DNA from: Streptococcus massiliensis DSM 18628
GTDB lineage: Bacteria; Bacillota; Bacilli; Lactobacillales; Streptococcaceae
Length of the DNA stretch: 64,000 nt
Assembly: GCF_000380065.1 (NCBI RefSeq)
Contig: NZ_KB904376.1
Location: forward strand, 1 to 64,000
Direction of reading: 5' to 3'
In this document: positions 38,198 to 47,567 of the stretch, piece by piece
Layout of the letters: every line of letters starts with the position of its first letter
How positions within the stretch are numbered: the first letter of the stretch is position 1
Program-made: the position numbers and the translations under genes
The notes under the pieces: model-generated
The model's input: only the letters and a program-made list of their open reading frames with translations
Told to the model about the DNA's origin: nothing
Database searches by the model: none

Positions 38198-38760
38198 AAA
38201 AAATAGCTGTTTTTGCTTCAGGCAACGGCTCTAATTTTCAAGTTTTGGCGGAGCAATTCCCCATCGAATTTGTCTTTTCTGACCACCGAGACGCCTATGT
38301 GCTTACACGGGCAGAAAAGCTAGGCGTGAAGAACTACGCCTTTGAGCTCAAGGAATTTGCAGATAAGGCGGCTTACGAGGCGGCACTTGTCCAGCTTTTG
38401 GAGCAGCACCAGATTGACTTGGTTGTGCTGGCGGGCTACATGAAAATCGTGGCAAGCACGCTTCTCGCCAAATACGAAGGGCGCATGATTAACATTCACC
38501 CGGCCTATCTGCCCGAATTTCCTGGTGCGCACGGTATTGAGGACGCTTGGGCGGCGGGTGTCAAAGAGTCTGGCGTAACCGTTCACTGGGTGGACTCGGG
38601 CATCGATAGCGGACAGATTATCCGTCAGAAGCGCGTGCCACGCCTTGAGAGTGACACGATTGAGACCTTTGAAGCACGCATTCATCAAACCGAGTATGCG
38701 CTTTATCCAGAGGTGTTAGAAAGTTTAGGAGTGGCAAGGAAGCCGAATGGCTCTATTTAA
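38194..38760 (+). CDS. purN: Phosphoribosylglycinamide formyltransferase
   Basis: GAR transformylase of 188 residues using 10-formyl-tetrahydrofolate. It shows ASGNGSNFQ at the start, catalytic [17 protein letters not shown] near 104 and the aspartate in [12 protein letters not shown] near 140. It is coupled to purM through an ATGA overlap. Confidence 0.95.
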   Translation: MKKIAVFASGNGSNFQVLAEQFPIEFVFSDHRDAYVLTRAEKLGVKNYAFELKEFADKAAYEAALVQLLEQHQIDLVVLAGYMKIVASTLLAKYEGRMINIHPAYLPEFPGAHGIEDAWAAGVKESGVTVHWVDSGIDSGQIIRQKRVPRLESDTIETFEARIHQTEYALYPEVLESLGVARKPNGSI

Positions 38761-38789
38761 AGAGAGTATTGTAAATAAGGAGAGCAATC

Positions 38790-38957
38790 ATGATAAAAAA
38801 GGTTTTGCTTTCGATTGTCATTTTTGTTATTGGCGCTTTTATTTTTAATGCGCTTCTCGGAAGTTTGGAAAATCCTTGGCGCTTGATTTTAGCCTATCTT
38901 TTTGGCATGATAGCATGCGCTGTTGTTGATTGGCTCATTTTTTACAAAAGGAAATAG
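38790..38957 (+). CDS. Small two-helix membrane protein between purN and purH, 55 residues
   Basis: An ATG with AAGGAGAG upstream encodes MIKKVLLSIVIFVIGAFIFN, a short polar turn (GSLENPW), a second helix (LILAYLFGMIACAVVDWLIF) and KRK. It ends 15 bases before purH, so it is part of the pur transcript. In pneumococci a VanZ-type gene occupies this slot. This protein is unrelated by eye. The function is unknown. Confidence 0.7.
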   Translation: MIKKVLLSIVIFVIGAFIFNALLGSLENPWRLILAYLFGMIACAVVDWLIFYKRK

Positions 38958-38972
38958 AAAGTAGGTATATTC

Positions 38973-40520
38973 ATGACAAAACGTGCACTAATCAGTGTAT
39001 CAGACAAAACAGGCATCCTTGACTTTGCCCAAGAACTGAAGCAACTCGGCTGGGAAATTATCTCAACGGGCGGTACCAAAAAAGCTCTGGATGAGGCAGG
39101 GCTTGCGACCATCGCCATTGATGACGTGACTGGCTTTCCAGAGATGATGGACGGTCGGGTCAAAACTCTGCATCCCAAGATTCACGGAGGGCTTCTAGCG
39201 CGGCGCGATTTGGATAGCCACTTGGACGCTGCCAAGACCCATGCCATTGAGTTGATTGACCTGGTCGTAGTTAATCTTTATCCTTTCAAGGAAACCATTT
39301 TGAAGCCTGATGTGACTTATGCAGAGGCGGTCGAAAACATTGATATTGGTGGGCCGTCTATGCTGCGCTCAGCTGCTAAAAATCACGCTAGCGTAACAGT
39401 CTTGGTTGACCCAGCGGATTATGCGCCAGTTTTGGCTGAGTTGACTGAAAATGGAGCAACGACGCTTGACACGCGCAAACGCTTGGCTGCCAAGGTTTTT
39501 CGCCACACGGCAGCTTACGATGCCTTGATTGCGGATTATTTCACGGAGCAAGTCGGAGAAAGCAAGCCTGAGAAGCTGACCTTGACTTATGAGCTCAAGC
39601 AGCCGATGCGCTATGGGGAAAATCCGCAGCAGGATGCCGATTTTTACCAAACGGCGCTGCCTTTGGACTACTCTCTGGCTGCTAGCAAGCAGCTCAATGG
39701 GAAAGAATTATCCTTCAACAATATCCGTGATGCCGATGCGGCCATTCGGATTATCCGTGATTTCAAGGAGCAGCCGACCGTTGTGGCGCTCAAGCATATG
39801 AACCCTTGCGGCATCGGGCAGGCAGACAGTATTGAGAAAGCTTGGGACTACGCTTATCAGTCTGACCCTGTTTCCATTTTCGGCGGCATTGTCGTGCTCA
39901 ATCGTCAAGTGGACGCTGCTACCGCTGAAAAAATGCATAAGATTTTCCTAGAAATTATCATCGCACCGAGCTACACGGCTGAGGCGCTGGAAATTTTGAC
40001 CAATAAAAAGAAAAATCTGCGGATTTTGCAGCTAGACTTTGCGGCTCAAGACCAGTCGACCAAGGAAAAAGAAGTAACGGGTGTGCTGGGCGGTCTCTTG
40101 GTGCAAAACCAAGATGTCATCGCAGAAAAACCAGCCGATTGGCAGGTTGTGACCAAGCGTCAACCGACCGAAACGGAGCGCCAAGCGCTGGAGTTTGCTT
40201 GGAAGTCCGTCAAATATGTCAAATCAAACGGCATTATCATCACAAACGACCGCATGACTTTGGGGGTCGGTCCGGGGCAGACCAATCGCGTGGCTTCAGT
40301 CAAGATTGCCATTGAGCAGGCTCAAGACCGCCTAGACGGCGCAGCTCTTGCCAGCGATGCTTTCTTCCCCTTTGCTGATAATATTGAAGAAATTGCTGCC
40401 GCAGGTATCAAAGCCATTATCCAGCCCGGTGGCTCTGTCCGCGACCAAGAATCCATTGAGGCCGCCGATAAACACGGTCTGACCATGATTTTCACTGGTA
40501 TGCGGCATTTTAGACACTAA
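38973..40520 (+). CDS. purH: Bifunctional AICAR formyltransferase/IMP cyclohydrolase
   Basis: PurH, 515 residues, does the last two steps to IMP. The N-terminal IMP cyclohydrolase domain (residues 1-195; [20 protein letters not shown]) is followed by the formyltransferase domain with [11 protein letters not shown] near 275 and a C-terminal [11 protein letters not shown]. It closes the pur operon, followed by a terminator. Confidence 0.96.
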   Translation: MTKRALISVSDKTGILDFAQELKQLGWEIISTGGTKKALDEAGLATIAIDDVTGFPEMMDGRVKTLHPKIHGGLLARRDLDSHLDAAKTHAIELIDLVVVNLYPFKETILKPDVTYAEAVENIDIGGPSMLRSAAKNHASVTVLVDPADYAPVLAELTENGATTLDTRKRLAAKVFRHTAAYDALIADYFTEQVGESKPEKLTLTYELKQPMRYGENPQQDADFYQTALPLDYSLAASKQLNGKELSFNNIRDADAAIRIIRDFKEQPTVVALKHMNPCGIGQADSIEKAWDYAYQSDPVSIFGGIVVLNRQVDAATAEKMHKIFLEIIIAPSYTAEALEILTNKKKNLRILQLDFAAQDQSTKEKEVTGVLGGLLVQNQDVIAEKPADWQVVTKRQPTETERQALEFAWKSVKYVKSNGIIITNDRMTLGVGPGQTNRVASVKIAIEQAQDRLDGAALASDAFFPFADNIEEIAAAGIKAIIQPGGSVRDQESIEAADKHGLTMIFTGMRHFRH

Positions 40521-40533
40521 AATAAATGTAAAG

Positions 40534-40568
40534 AAACTCCAAGTGTAAATAGGTTCTTGGGGTTTCTT
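40534..40568 (+). terminator. Intrinsic terminator of the pur operon
   Basis: AAACTCCAAG / CTTGGGGTTT pair with G-T wobbles around a 12-base loop. A short T-rich tail follows. Confidence 0.7.
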
Positions 40569-40639
40569 ATATGTAGGAAATTGATGTAAAATGTTTCAAA
40601 TAATATAAAATAAACAAAGTTTAAACAAAAATTAAAGGA

Positions 40640-40653
40640 AGAAAACGTTATCA
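40640..40653. promoter_or_regulatory. cre-like site upstream of the pilus operon promoter
   Basis: AGAAAACGTTATCA matches the catabolite-response consensus TGWAANCGNTNWCA except at the first base. It lies about 80 bases upstream of the pilus -35 box. CcpA control is a possibility only. Confidence 0.35.
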
Positions 40654-40733
40654 AAAAATAGCTGAGAATGCAGGATTTATCAGTATTTTTTTATTTCAAT
40701 ATAGAAATAATTTGAAAATTAAATTTTTTTGAC

Positions 40734-40762
40734 TTGTCTTAATTAAATAAATGTGCTATAAT
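40734..40762 (+). promoter_or_regulatory. Promoter of the pilus operon
   Basis: TTGTCT at 40734-40739 and TATAAT at 40757-40762 with TG ahead of the -10 are 17 bases apart. The predicted start near 40769 leaves a 320-base leader before the first pilin gene. Confidence 0.75.
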
Positions 40763-40856
40763 GCAGTTAGGATTGTATTTATCAAGGTTTTGCACTTGTA
40801 TAAGTATGTAACACAGCCAATGATTGAAAGTGTCCAGTGTGTAGGAAAGCGTTAAC

Positions 40857-40910
40857 TTGTTTTAGCTAACAAACAGCATGAGGGGCTCTCGTTTGTTGGG
40901 CTTTTCTTTT
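40857..40910 (+). promoter_or_regulatory. Attenuator-like structure in the pilus operon leader
   Basis: Two hairpins compete for the same AACAA segment. One is TTGTT (40857-40861) with AACAA (40868-40872). The other is a terminator-like stem AACAAAC (40868-40874) with GTTTGTT (40891-40897), followed by a T-rich tract up to 40910. Mutually exclusive pairing plus a T-tract is the form of a transcription attenuator. Short ORFs without clear ribosome sites lie at 40820-40855 and 40878-40922. Confidence 0.55.
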
Positions 40911-40966
40911 GGACTTCGTTAAATCAGGGTCCTAGAGGGAATAGCATGACTTCCATACAGAAATAA

Positions 40967-40993
40967 ATTTCATAAAGAGCTGTTTTATGAAAT
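40967..40993 (+). other. Leader hairpin just ahead of the TA repeat
   Basis: ATTTCATAAA (40967-40976) pairs perfectly with TTTATGAAAT (40984-40993). It is 8 bases upstream of the TA repeat. Confidence 0.6.
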
Positions 40994-40994
40994 G

Positions 40995-41047
<53 letters not shown>

Positions 41048-41088
41048 TTTCGTCCGGAATGTGAAATAAACTTAGAAAAGGAGAGGCA

Positions 41089-44000
41089 ATGAAGAAAAAA
41101 GGCAGTATATTTTTAGTTCTGATTCTGCTTATGAACACAATTTTACAAGGAGTGAGTGGTGCTTCTCTTGCCTTCGCACAAGAACAGACCAGCCCGTCTT
41201 CTGCTCTAGTAAGTAATCCTGCTGAAACTGCCAAAAAAGAAGACTCGGAAAGTTCTAGTAGTGAAACTCAGAAAAGCACTGTCAACGAGAGTCAGGAAAC
41301 CCCTAGTAGTTCTAGTCAAGAAAGTAGCAGCTCAACGAGCCAAACGACTTCAGCTGCGGCTAAATCAGAAGATGATGACGCTGCATTACCACCGGGACCT
41401 CCTCCTACGCCAACGGCAACAGTTCCAACTGTCACGATAAAGCCAAATACAAAGACGGCTTATCGTACAGATGAACAGATTACCACTTATGTGGATATTG
41501 ATGGAACTAGTTTAACCTCAGACATAGAAGAACCTTATCTAGATATTGAAATGCCAACCACTCTATATCAGGGCGGTAAGGTGCTGAACACAGATGCTTA
41601 TCTAGATAACTTTACAGTTCCGACCGAAGGTATCACTCTAATCAAAAGTGCAGAAAAAGTAGTGGAAAATGGGAAGACGATTTATCGTATTCGTTTCAAT
41701 TCCATTACATCAACAACCAAGATTAGCATACCTTATGTTTTTAGCTTTACAAACGGGTTAGTTCCAAAAGACTATAAGCTACGACCAAAGGTTACTCTTA
41801 AGGATAAGAATGGTGGAGTTCTATACACAGGAAATGATCAGGAGTATACTCCAACTTATCCAAATATGAACCTAACAAAGGTAGTTGCTACTAGTAGCGA
41901 AGATGGTCAGCTTCTCTACGGAGGGACAGCTAAGACAGGAGATTCGACTAGGATTTCTGAAACCGGTGCAGAGCCTATACCGTTCAGTTTCACCTATCAA
42001 GTGCAGGCGAATTCAGGTCAGCAGCGGATGATGAAAAAAGTCGTCATCAAGGATACGCTACCGACTTATACGAATAGTCAGGGTCAAAAGGTTACTGCTA
42101 AATTTGACCAAGCCCTTAATCCTGGCTGGACTTACGATAGTAGCACTGGCACAGTGACCTATACAAAGGAATTCTTAGAAAGTGAATTTGATACGGACTT
42201 CCGTCACAATATTGACGTCAGTAAGGCTATGTTGTACCTATCTTTTCCAGATGCTAAGTACAAAGACGGCAACAACAAACCTAATTTTACAAATAAGGCG
42301 GATATCACAGCAACTCCTTTCAATCCATCGCCAAATGAAGAATATAAAAATAGTGACGATATAACTTTTAATCTCATTGCAGATGATTTCAGTGGGACGG
42401 GGCTTCTTTCCAAGAGGACAGAACACCAGACGGTGCAACACGATGTAGCTGGACTTTACGCACAGCGACTAGACTATACAGTCAAGGTAGAAAACAAGCT
42501 ATCAAAACCGATGCAAGAGATCACTCTGGTTGAAGATGCCAGCAAGTTTGACTCAAGACTGTATTTCACTAGTGTTGATTCTTTCTTTGAAAGACAAGGC
42601 TCAAATAGTAAACCTATCAATGATAAGATGGAAATACGTGCCTATAAGAGCGATGGAACTTATGACACTTTTGCTCCGGGGGATCAAATTAATAAGGATG
42701 CACAAGACGAACTAAATGCTGCGGCTGAAAAGATCCGAAATGGTGAGTTAACGGAAGCAGCAGTACCGGCGGTTACTCCAAAATATACTAAAATAACCAT
42801 CCACTTTATTAAGGGCTATGAATTACCAGTTGGAAAGTACATTGATGGTTTCGTCTATATGGCTTTTAAAGACCCTTATCATGTTCCTTATTCTGCTGCA
42901 AAGGATATAAAAAATGTGGTCGGTCTTGAAGCGAAAGTGAAAAACTCTCAAAATCAAGATGTTCCAATTAATATATCCGATGAATGGAACAAACAGTTTG
43001 TACCATTTGTAGAAAAGATTCGTCTATCAAAGAATACAGATGGACAAACTTCAGGTATTGAGGGAGAATCAGTCTTCTTCCTATTGGGATTGAATTTTGA
43101 ACAGCTTTCTAAAGCACGCTACCTAAAGAATCCAACGCTTGTTGATCTTCTTCCTAAGGGGGTTAGTATTGCACCAGGTGTAGACAAAACAAAAGCGGAA
43201 GATATGCTCGAAGCAATTGGGCTAGCAAATCTGGCCATGATTGATAAATTTTCAGTCATTGAAAACTACAATGGTAGTGGTCGGACAGCGATCAAAATCA
43301 AATTAAAATCAGGTCTGGTAAAAGACTTAAATAACGGGACAGGTTATGCTTTCAAACTAAAGGGATTAAAAATCAATAGTGACATTATCCCAAGTAAGGC
43401 AGAGACCTCGACCTTCAATAACACGAATGAACTTTATTTCTACCAAGACAATGGTCAACCGTTCCCGGATGCCATTCATTCCGATTCAAATCAGATTGTG
43501 GATGACGAAAGAGACATCAATATGAATGGTGACACTACGGACAAGGTCGTAAAGGCAACTTCAGAGGTTATAGGGAATGTAACAGAAAGTCTGCAGAGTG
43601 TTAAGATGATCCGTAGCACAGAACCATTGGTTGAAGGTGGAGCTTTGTACTATGGCAGGTCTTTCACCAAGGGTGAGATTGAAACAGATTACAGTGGTAT
43701 AATTAATAATTCGGGTCACTTCCAATATGACCTGCAAGTGCGAAATTACTACGATCGTGATCTGACAAGAGTAGAAATCTACGATGTTCTTCCTCATGTT
43801 GGAGACAGCGGTCGGACGACTGCGGGTGGTGCCGAATCTGCCTTTTCAAACACCTTGACAGGCCCAATCACTGTGAAAGTTGGTGATAAAGATAAGACGG
43901 CAGATTTTGATATTTACTATCGAACAGATAAATATCCAACCATGAATGCTGCTACAGAGGTAAATAGTTCAAATTGGACAAAGAATCCAGGCGACTACGA

Positions 44001-45015
44001 AAAAGTAACAGCGATCAAGATTGTTTCTAAAACGGGAACGGTCATTCATAAGTACACCATTTTGCATGCAATTCTAAATATGAAAGCTCCGGCTTATGAC
44101 AAGAATAACAATGTTGGTGGCAAGACGGCTGTTAATACTTTCCAAGTAAAATATAATACCGAACCAAAATTTGGTGAATCTAATGTAGTTACCAATAAAG
44201 TCAACAAGCGGATTACCATTCCGGTTGAGAAGAAGTGGCGTGACTCTGAAACAACACATTCTAAAATAACGGCACAGCTCTACGCGACTTGGAAGGAAGA
44301 CGGTGTTGCAAAAGAAGAGCTTAAAGAGGAAAAAGAGCTCTCTGGAAACAATAACTGGAAAGACACCTTTAGCCCGATACCAGATGAGGAATCTGCTACG
44401 AAACTATTACAAAAAGAAGCAGCAGAGAAGAAAATCACCGACTTTAAATACGTGGTCAGGGAAAAGGAGATTCCGCCTGAATATGATGTCGATTACAGTG
44501 GTGACGCTCGGAATGGCTTTGTCATCACCAACACGAGGTATCCGTCAATCAAGACCCAGAAGCTCTGGTATGACAAGGACGGCAATCAGATTACAAATGA
44601 CCAGCTACCTAAGAAACTAGAGGTTAAGTTGTACCGGACAACGGACGGACAAACTCAAAACGGAGAGCTTGTTGAGACAATTCAGTTGGAACGAACTGCA
44701 GCGGCTCCATATCTCTGGGAATCTACAAAACGCTACCCACCTAAGGATAAGACCACCGGTAAGTACTATACCTACTACATTGAAGAGGTTGTTCCAAAGT
44801 ATTACTTAGAGATCAGTAATGCGTCTGAAAAGAAAGTAACCTTTACGGATGCAAATGTCGGAGAAACAGCAACCTTGACGGTGAAGAACAAGGTGAACCC
44901 GACTTATCCAAATACGGGTGGCTCAGGTATCCTACCATATATTTTGATGGGAACTTTAACATTAACATTGGCAGCAATTTTACATTATATGCAAAAAAAT
45001 AGAAAGGCTTTTTAG
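41089..45015 (+). CDS. Large ancillary pilin / surface protein with cell-wall sorting signal
   Basis: This 1308-residue surface protein has a signal peptide (1-31), a Ser/Thr-rich linker (32-95) and a proline run (LPPGPPPTP). A long region of adhesin-like beta domains follows. Two Cna_B-type domains lie near the C-terminus (about 1040-1150, KWRDSETTHSKI, and 1150-1265, TQKLWYDKDG). A sorting signal YPNTG at about 1273, a hydrophobic segment and a KNRK tail end the protein. I see no von Willebrand MIDAS motif. It is first in the pilus operon and is probably the tip or accessory pilin. GGAGAG precedes the ATG. Confidence 0.88.
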   Translation: MKKKGSIFLVLILLMNTILQGVSGASLAFAQEQTSPSSALVSNPAETAKKEDSESSSSETQKSTVNESQETPSSSSQESSSSTSQTTSAAAKSEDDDAALPPGPPPTPTATVPTVTIKPNTKTAYRTDEQITTYVDIDGTSLTSDIEEPYLDIEMPTTLYQGGKVLNTDAYLDNFTVPTEGITLIKSAEKVVENGKTIYRIRFNSITSTTKISIPYVFSFTNGLVPKDYKLRPKVTLKDKNGGVLYTGNDQEYTPTYPNMNLTKVVATSSEDGQLLYGGTAKTGDSTRISETGAEPIPFSFTYQVQANSGQQRMMKKVVIKDTLPTYTNSQGQKVTAKFDQALNPGWTYDSSTGTVTYTKEFLESEFDTDFRHNIDVSKAMLYLSFPDAKYKDGNNKPNFTNKADITATPFNPSPNEEYKNSDDITFNLIADDFSGTGLLSKRTEHQTVQHDVAGLYAQRLDYTVKVENKLSKPMQEITLVEDASKFDSRLYFTSVDSFFERQGSNSKPINDKMEIRAYKSDGTYDTFAPGDQINKDAQDELNAAAEKIRNGELTEAAVPAVTPKYTKITIHFIKGYELPVGKYIDGFVYMAFKDPYHVPYSAAKDIKNVVGLEAKVKNSQNQDVPINISDEWNKQFVPFVEKIRLSKNTDGQTSGIEGESVFFLLGLNFEQLSKARYLKNPTLVDLLPKGVSIAPGVDKTKAEDMLEAIGLANLAMIDKFSVIENYNGSGRTAIKIKLKSGLVKDLNNGTGYAFKLKGLKINSDIIPSKAETSTFNNTNELYFYQDNGQPFPDAIHSDSNQIVDDERDINMNGDTTDKVVKATSEVIGNVTESLQSVKMIRSTEPLVEGGALYYGRSFTKGEIETDYSGIINNSGHFQYDLQVRNYYDRDLTRVEIYDVLPHVGDSGRTTAGGAESAFSNTLTGPITVKVGDKDKTADFDIYYRTDKYPTMNAATEVNSSNWTKNPGDYEKVTAIKIVSKTGTVIHKYTILHAILNMKAPAYDKNNNVGGKTAVNTFQVKYNTEPKFGESNVVTNKVNKRITIPVEKKWRDSETTHSKITAQLYATWKEDGVAKEELKEEKELSGNNNWKDTFSPIPDEESATKLLQKEAAEKKITDFKYVVREKEIPPEYDVDYSGDARNGFVITNTRYPSIKTQKLWYDKDGNQITNDQLPKKLEVKLYRTTDGQTQNGELVETIQLERTAAAPYLWESTKRYPPKDKTTGKYYTYYIEEVVPKYYLEISNASEKKVTFTDANVGETATLTVKNKVNPTYPNTGGSGILPYILMGTLTLTLAAILHYMQKNRKAF

Positions 45016-45026
45016 GAGGCAAAACA

Positions 45027-46511
45027 ATGAAAAACGTAAAACGATATTTCCTCTCGTTCTTAGCAGCTCTTAGTATCGTGCTTTTAGCACTTGGAGCAGT
45101 TAAAACCTTTGCGGAAGACAACACACCGGGTGAAAACGACACTTATGATGTTGTTTTGACTAAAGTCAAATTGACAGACTTAAGTAAATGGAATGCTCCA
45201 ACAGGAACAACTACTGGTCTTGATGGCAGCTCTTACACAGGTCAAAAACTAGACCGCGCTAAATATTTCGGTACAACTGAAACATTGGCAAATGTTTGGT
45301 TTGATGTCTACAAAGACACTCCAACAGGTACTCCTGTAGCTGGAAAAGCAACAGGAGCAGATGGTACAGTTACATTTACCGGTCTCAAAGCTGGTAAATA
45401 CTATATCGTTGAAAACAAAGCAAAATCAACACTTACTTCAGATGAACAATTGGCTAACTCAGCTGCTGTTCCTGTGGAAATCAATCTTCCAGTCTTCAAA
45501 GCTGAAGGTGGATGGTACACAACTGGTACTGACGCTGTTCACGTTTATCCAAAGAATACCGTTGACAAACCAAGTATTAACAAAGTAGTTAGCGAAGACG
45601 CTAAACACGATACTGCTCTTGTTGGTGAAACAAAGACCTTCAAGGTCACTTCTACAATGCCAGAAGGTATTAAAGACTATAAAGTTTTAAAATTCACCGA
45701 TACATTCACAGCAGGTTTGACTTACACAGGCAACCTTGTTGTTAAAAAAGGTGACACTGTTGTAGCTCCTTCTAACTATTCAACTGATGGTACGTCTGTA
45801 GCTGGTACAAAAGCCGCAACAATCAATGTTGCCTTCAAAGAAGATTACATCAAAACACTATCTCCAAAAGATGTTATCACTATTACTTATAACGCAGTCA
45901 TCAATGAAGACGCGGTTATGGGTGCAGCCAACCCCAATGATGTTAAGTTGACTTATGGTACTAACCCAGATTCAACAAAAGAAGTTAAACCTAATGAAAA
46001 ACCAGAACTCCACACTGGTGGTGCTAAGTTTGAAAAAGTTGACAAAGCGACATCAGCTAAACTTGCAGGGGCTAAGTTTGTTGTTACAAATGCAGAAGGC
46101 AAATATTTGAAAGTGACTGATGCAACCGCAACAACTATTGCGAAAAACGAGTGGATTGAAGCTACAGATGCTAAGGCTGCTGTTACTGCAGGTGCGAAAG
46201 TCTTCACGTCAGCTTCTAATGGTACTTTTGAAGTTAAGGGGCTTCCTTATGGTGTAAAAGGAGATGACAACACCACTGGTGAAACTAAGTACAAATTGGT
46301 CGAAGTTGAAGCACCAAATGGTTATGCTTTGTTGCAACAACCAGTTGAGTTCACTATCTCATCAACAACTTACACTGGTAAAATTAACCAAGTAAACAAC
46401 AACAAGGTAACAATTCCACAAACAGGTGGTATCGGTTCAGCTCTCGTGATTGCAGCTGGTGTCTTGGTTGTTGGTTTAGGTTTCATTGCGAAACGTCGTT
46501 CAGCTAAGTAA
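45027..46511 (+). CDS. Major (backbone) pilin
   Basis: This 494-residue protein has a signal peptide (1-30). The pilin motif lysine lies in VHVYPKN near residue 177. A fimbrial isopeptide D2-type domain (FTDTFTAGLTY) and an E-box (YKLVEVEAPNGYALL, about 431) follow, then sorting signal IPQTG at about 463 with membrane segment and KRR tail. Class C sortases join the YPK lysine to the threonine of IPQTG of the next subunit. Codon use is strongly biased, as in highly expressed genes. It starts 11 bases after the ancillary pilin. Confidence 0.93.
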   Translation: MKNVKRYFLSFLAALSIVLLALGAVKTFAEDNTPGENDTYDVVLTKVKLTDLSKWNAPTGTTTGLDGSSYTGQKLDRAKYFGTTETLANVWFDVYKDTPTGTPVAGKATGADGTVTFTGLKAGKYYIVENKAKSTLTSDEQLANSAAVPVEINLPVFKAEGGWYTTGTDAVHVYPKNTVDKPSINKVVSEDAKHDTALVGETKTFKVTSTMPEGIKDYKVLKFTDTFTAGLTYTGNLVVKKGDTVVAPSNYSTDGTSVAGTKAATINVAFKEDYIKTLSPKDVITITYNAVINEDAVMGAANPNDVKLTYGTNPDSTKEVKPNEKPELHTGGAKFEKVDKATSAKLAGAKFVVTNAEGKYLKVTDATATTIAKNEWIEATDAKAAVTAGAKVFTSASNGTFEVKGLPYGVKGDDNTTGETKYKLVEVEAPNGYALLQQPVEFTISSTTYTGKINQVNNNKVTIPQTGGIGSALVIAAGVLVVGLGFIAKRRSAK

Positions 46512-46523
46512 TAAAATGAAGAA

Positions 46524-46585
46524 GTAAGGACAATCCTTACCTCTTCACTAGGGTATTTAAAACAGTTAAATATCCTAGTGAAGAG
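46524..46585 (+). other. Strong intercistronic hairpins between backbone and minor pilin genes
   Basis: A 7-bp hairpin (GTAAGGA/TCCTTAC, 46524-46540) is followed by a 20-bp stem (46541-46560 with 46566-46585, one G-T pair, loop AACAG). No T-run follows, so a processing or stability role, or partial termination, is more likely than full termination. Confidence 0.8.
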
Positions 46586-46613
46586 TGCAAGTGCTATGTT
46601 TTAGGAGGATACT

Positions 46614-47549
46614 ATGACAAGAAAAAGAACATTGAGCAGTCTGCTATCCATACTCACGACCATTGTTATTTTGGTAACTTTACGACCATTTACAACCGTT
46701 TCATCTCAGGAAAATCAAGCCTCATCAGATGCAACCTACGATATTGTTTTAACCTTGGTTAAGTTAAAAGATTTGAATGGTTGGCCTAAAGGTGGAGGAA
46801 AAGATAGTTATTCTGGGCAGCCTTTAGATATTGAGAATTATTTTGGCAGTGAAGCCTCAACCATTGATGGCGTTGCCTTTGACATCCATAAGGATAAGGC
46901 AGACGGAGAGCTTGTTCAAACAAAGATAACTGAAAATGGCGGTCGGCTCACCTTTAGTGGTTTGAAAGCTGGAAAATACTATATCGTCGTTAATAAAGAA
47001 AAATCAAAGTTAGTAGGAAATCAGACGTTGGGTGATGCGACACCAGTTCCATTAGAAGTGGAATTGCCTGTGACCAAACCCGACGGTAGCTATTTCACGG
47101 TAGGAAATGACGCCGTCCATGTCTATCCCAAACAGGTTTTAAAACAGAGAGAGGACAAGACCAGCTTTAAAGTTCAGAAAGAATGGAAAGGTAAAAAGTT
47201 AAATAGTATCACTGTTCATCTCAAACAAAATGGGCAAGTCATTGATGAAATTGAGTTGAATGACAGCAATAACTGGGAACATACCTTTATGAACTTGGAA
47301 AAAGCAGATGCGGCAGGGAAAGACTACACCTACACAGCTGAAGAAGATGTTCCTAATGGCTATACAGCGACTTATAAAAACATGACAGATAAAATTGGCA
47401 CTGTGATTACCAATACTCTGGTACCACCGACATCACCAAGGACACCGATTATCAAAACGGGGACCTTAGCCATTTATTGGTTTTTAGGAATTGCCATCGT
47501 TTTAATCGGACTAGGATATAAGCTTTATAAAAGCGAGAAAAAACACTGA
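46614..47549 (+). CDS. Minor pilin (putative base pilin) with cell-wall sorting signal
   Basis: A 311-residue protein with a signal peptide (1-32) and an N-terminal domain clearly related to the backbone pilin (TYDIVLTLVKL… and the YPK motif VHVYPKQ near 173). A Cna_B domain (FKVQKEWKGKKLNSITVHLK, about 182-262), a proline-rich stalk, sorting signal IIKTG near 280 and a lysine-rich tail follow. Size and position fit a base pilin that ends polymerisation and anchors the fibre. AGGAGG precedes the ATG. Confidence 0.88.
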   Translation: MTRKRTLSSLLSILTTIVILVTLRPFTTVSSQENQASSDATYDIVLTLVKLKDLNGWPKGGGKDSYSGQPLDIENYFGSEASTIDGVAFDIHKDKADGELVQTKITENGGRLTFSGLKAGKYYIVVNKEKSKLVGNQTLGDATPVPLEVELPVTKPDGSYFTVGNDAVHVYPKQVLKQREDKTSFKVQKEWKGKKLNSITVHLKQNGQVIDEIELNDSNNWEHTFMNLEKADAAGKDYTYTAEEDVPNGYTATYKNMTDKIGTVITNTLVPPTSPRTPIIKTGTLAIYWFLGIAIVLIGLGYKLYKSEKKH

Positions 47550-47567
47550 TTCATCAGTGTTTTTTTA
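47537..47567. terminator. Bidirectional terminator between pilin and sortase operons
   Basis: AAAAAACACTGA / TCAGTGTTTTTT is a perfect palindrome with a TTCA loop. It contains the stop codons of both convergent genes, which end only 4 bases apart. Confidence 0.92.

Noticed and set aside
40820-40922. Leader-peptide ORFs in the pilus leader (11 and 14 codons)
   Set aside because: Neither has a Shine-Dalgarno sequence. They are mentioned with the attenuator but not called as genes.
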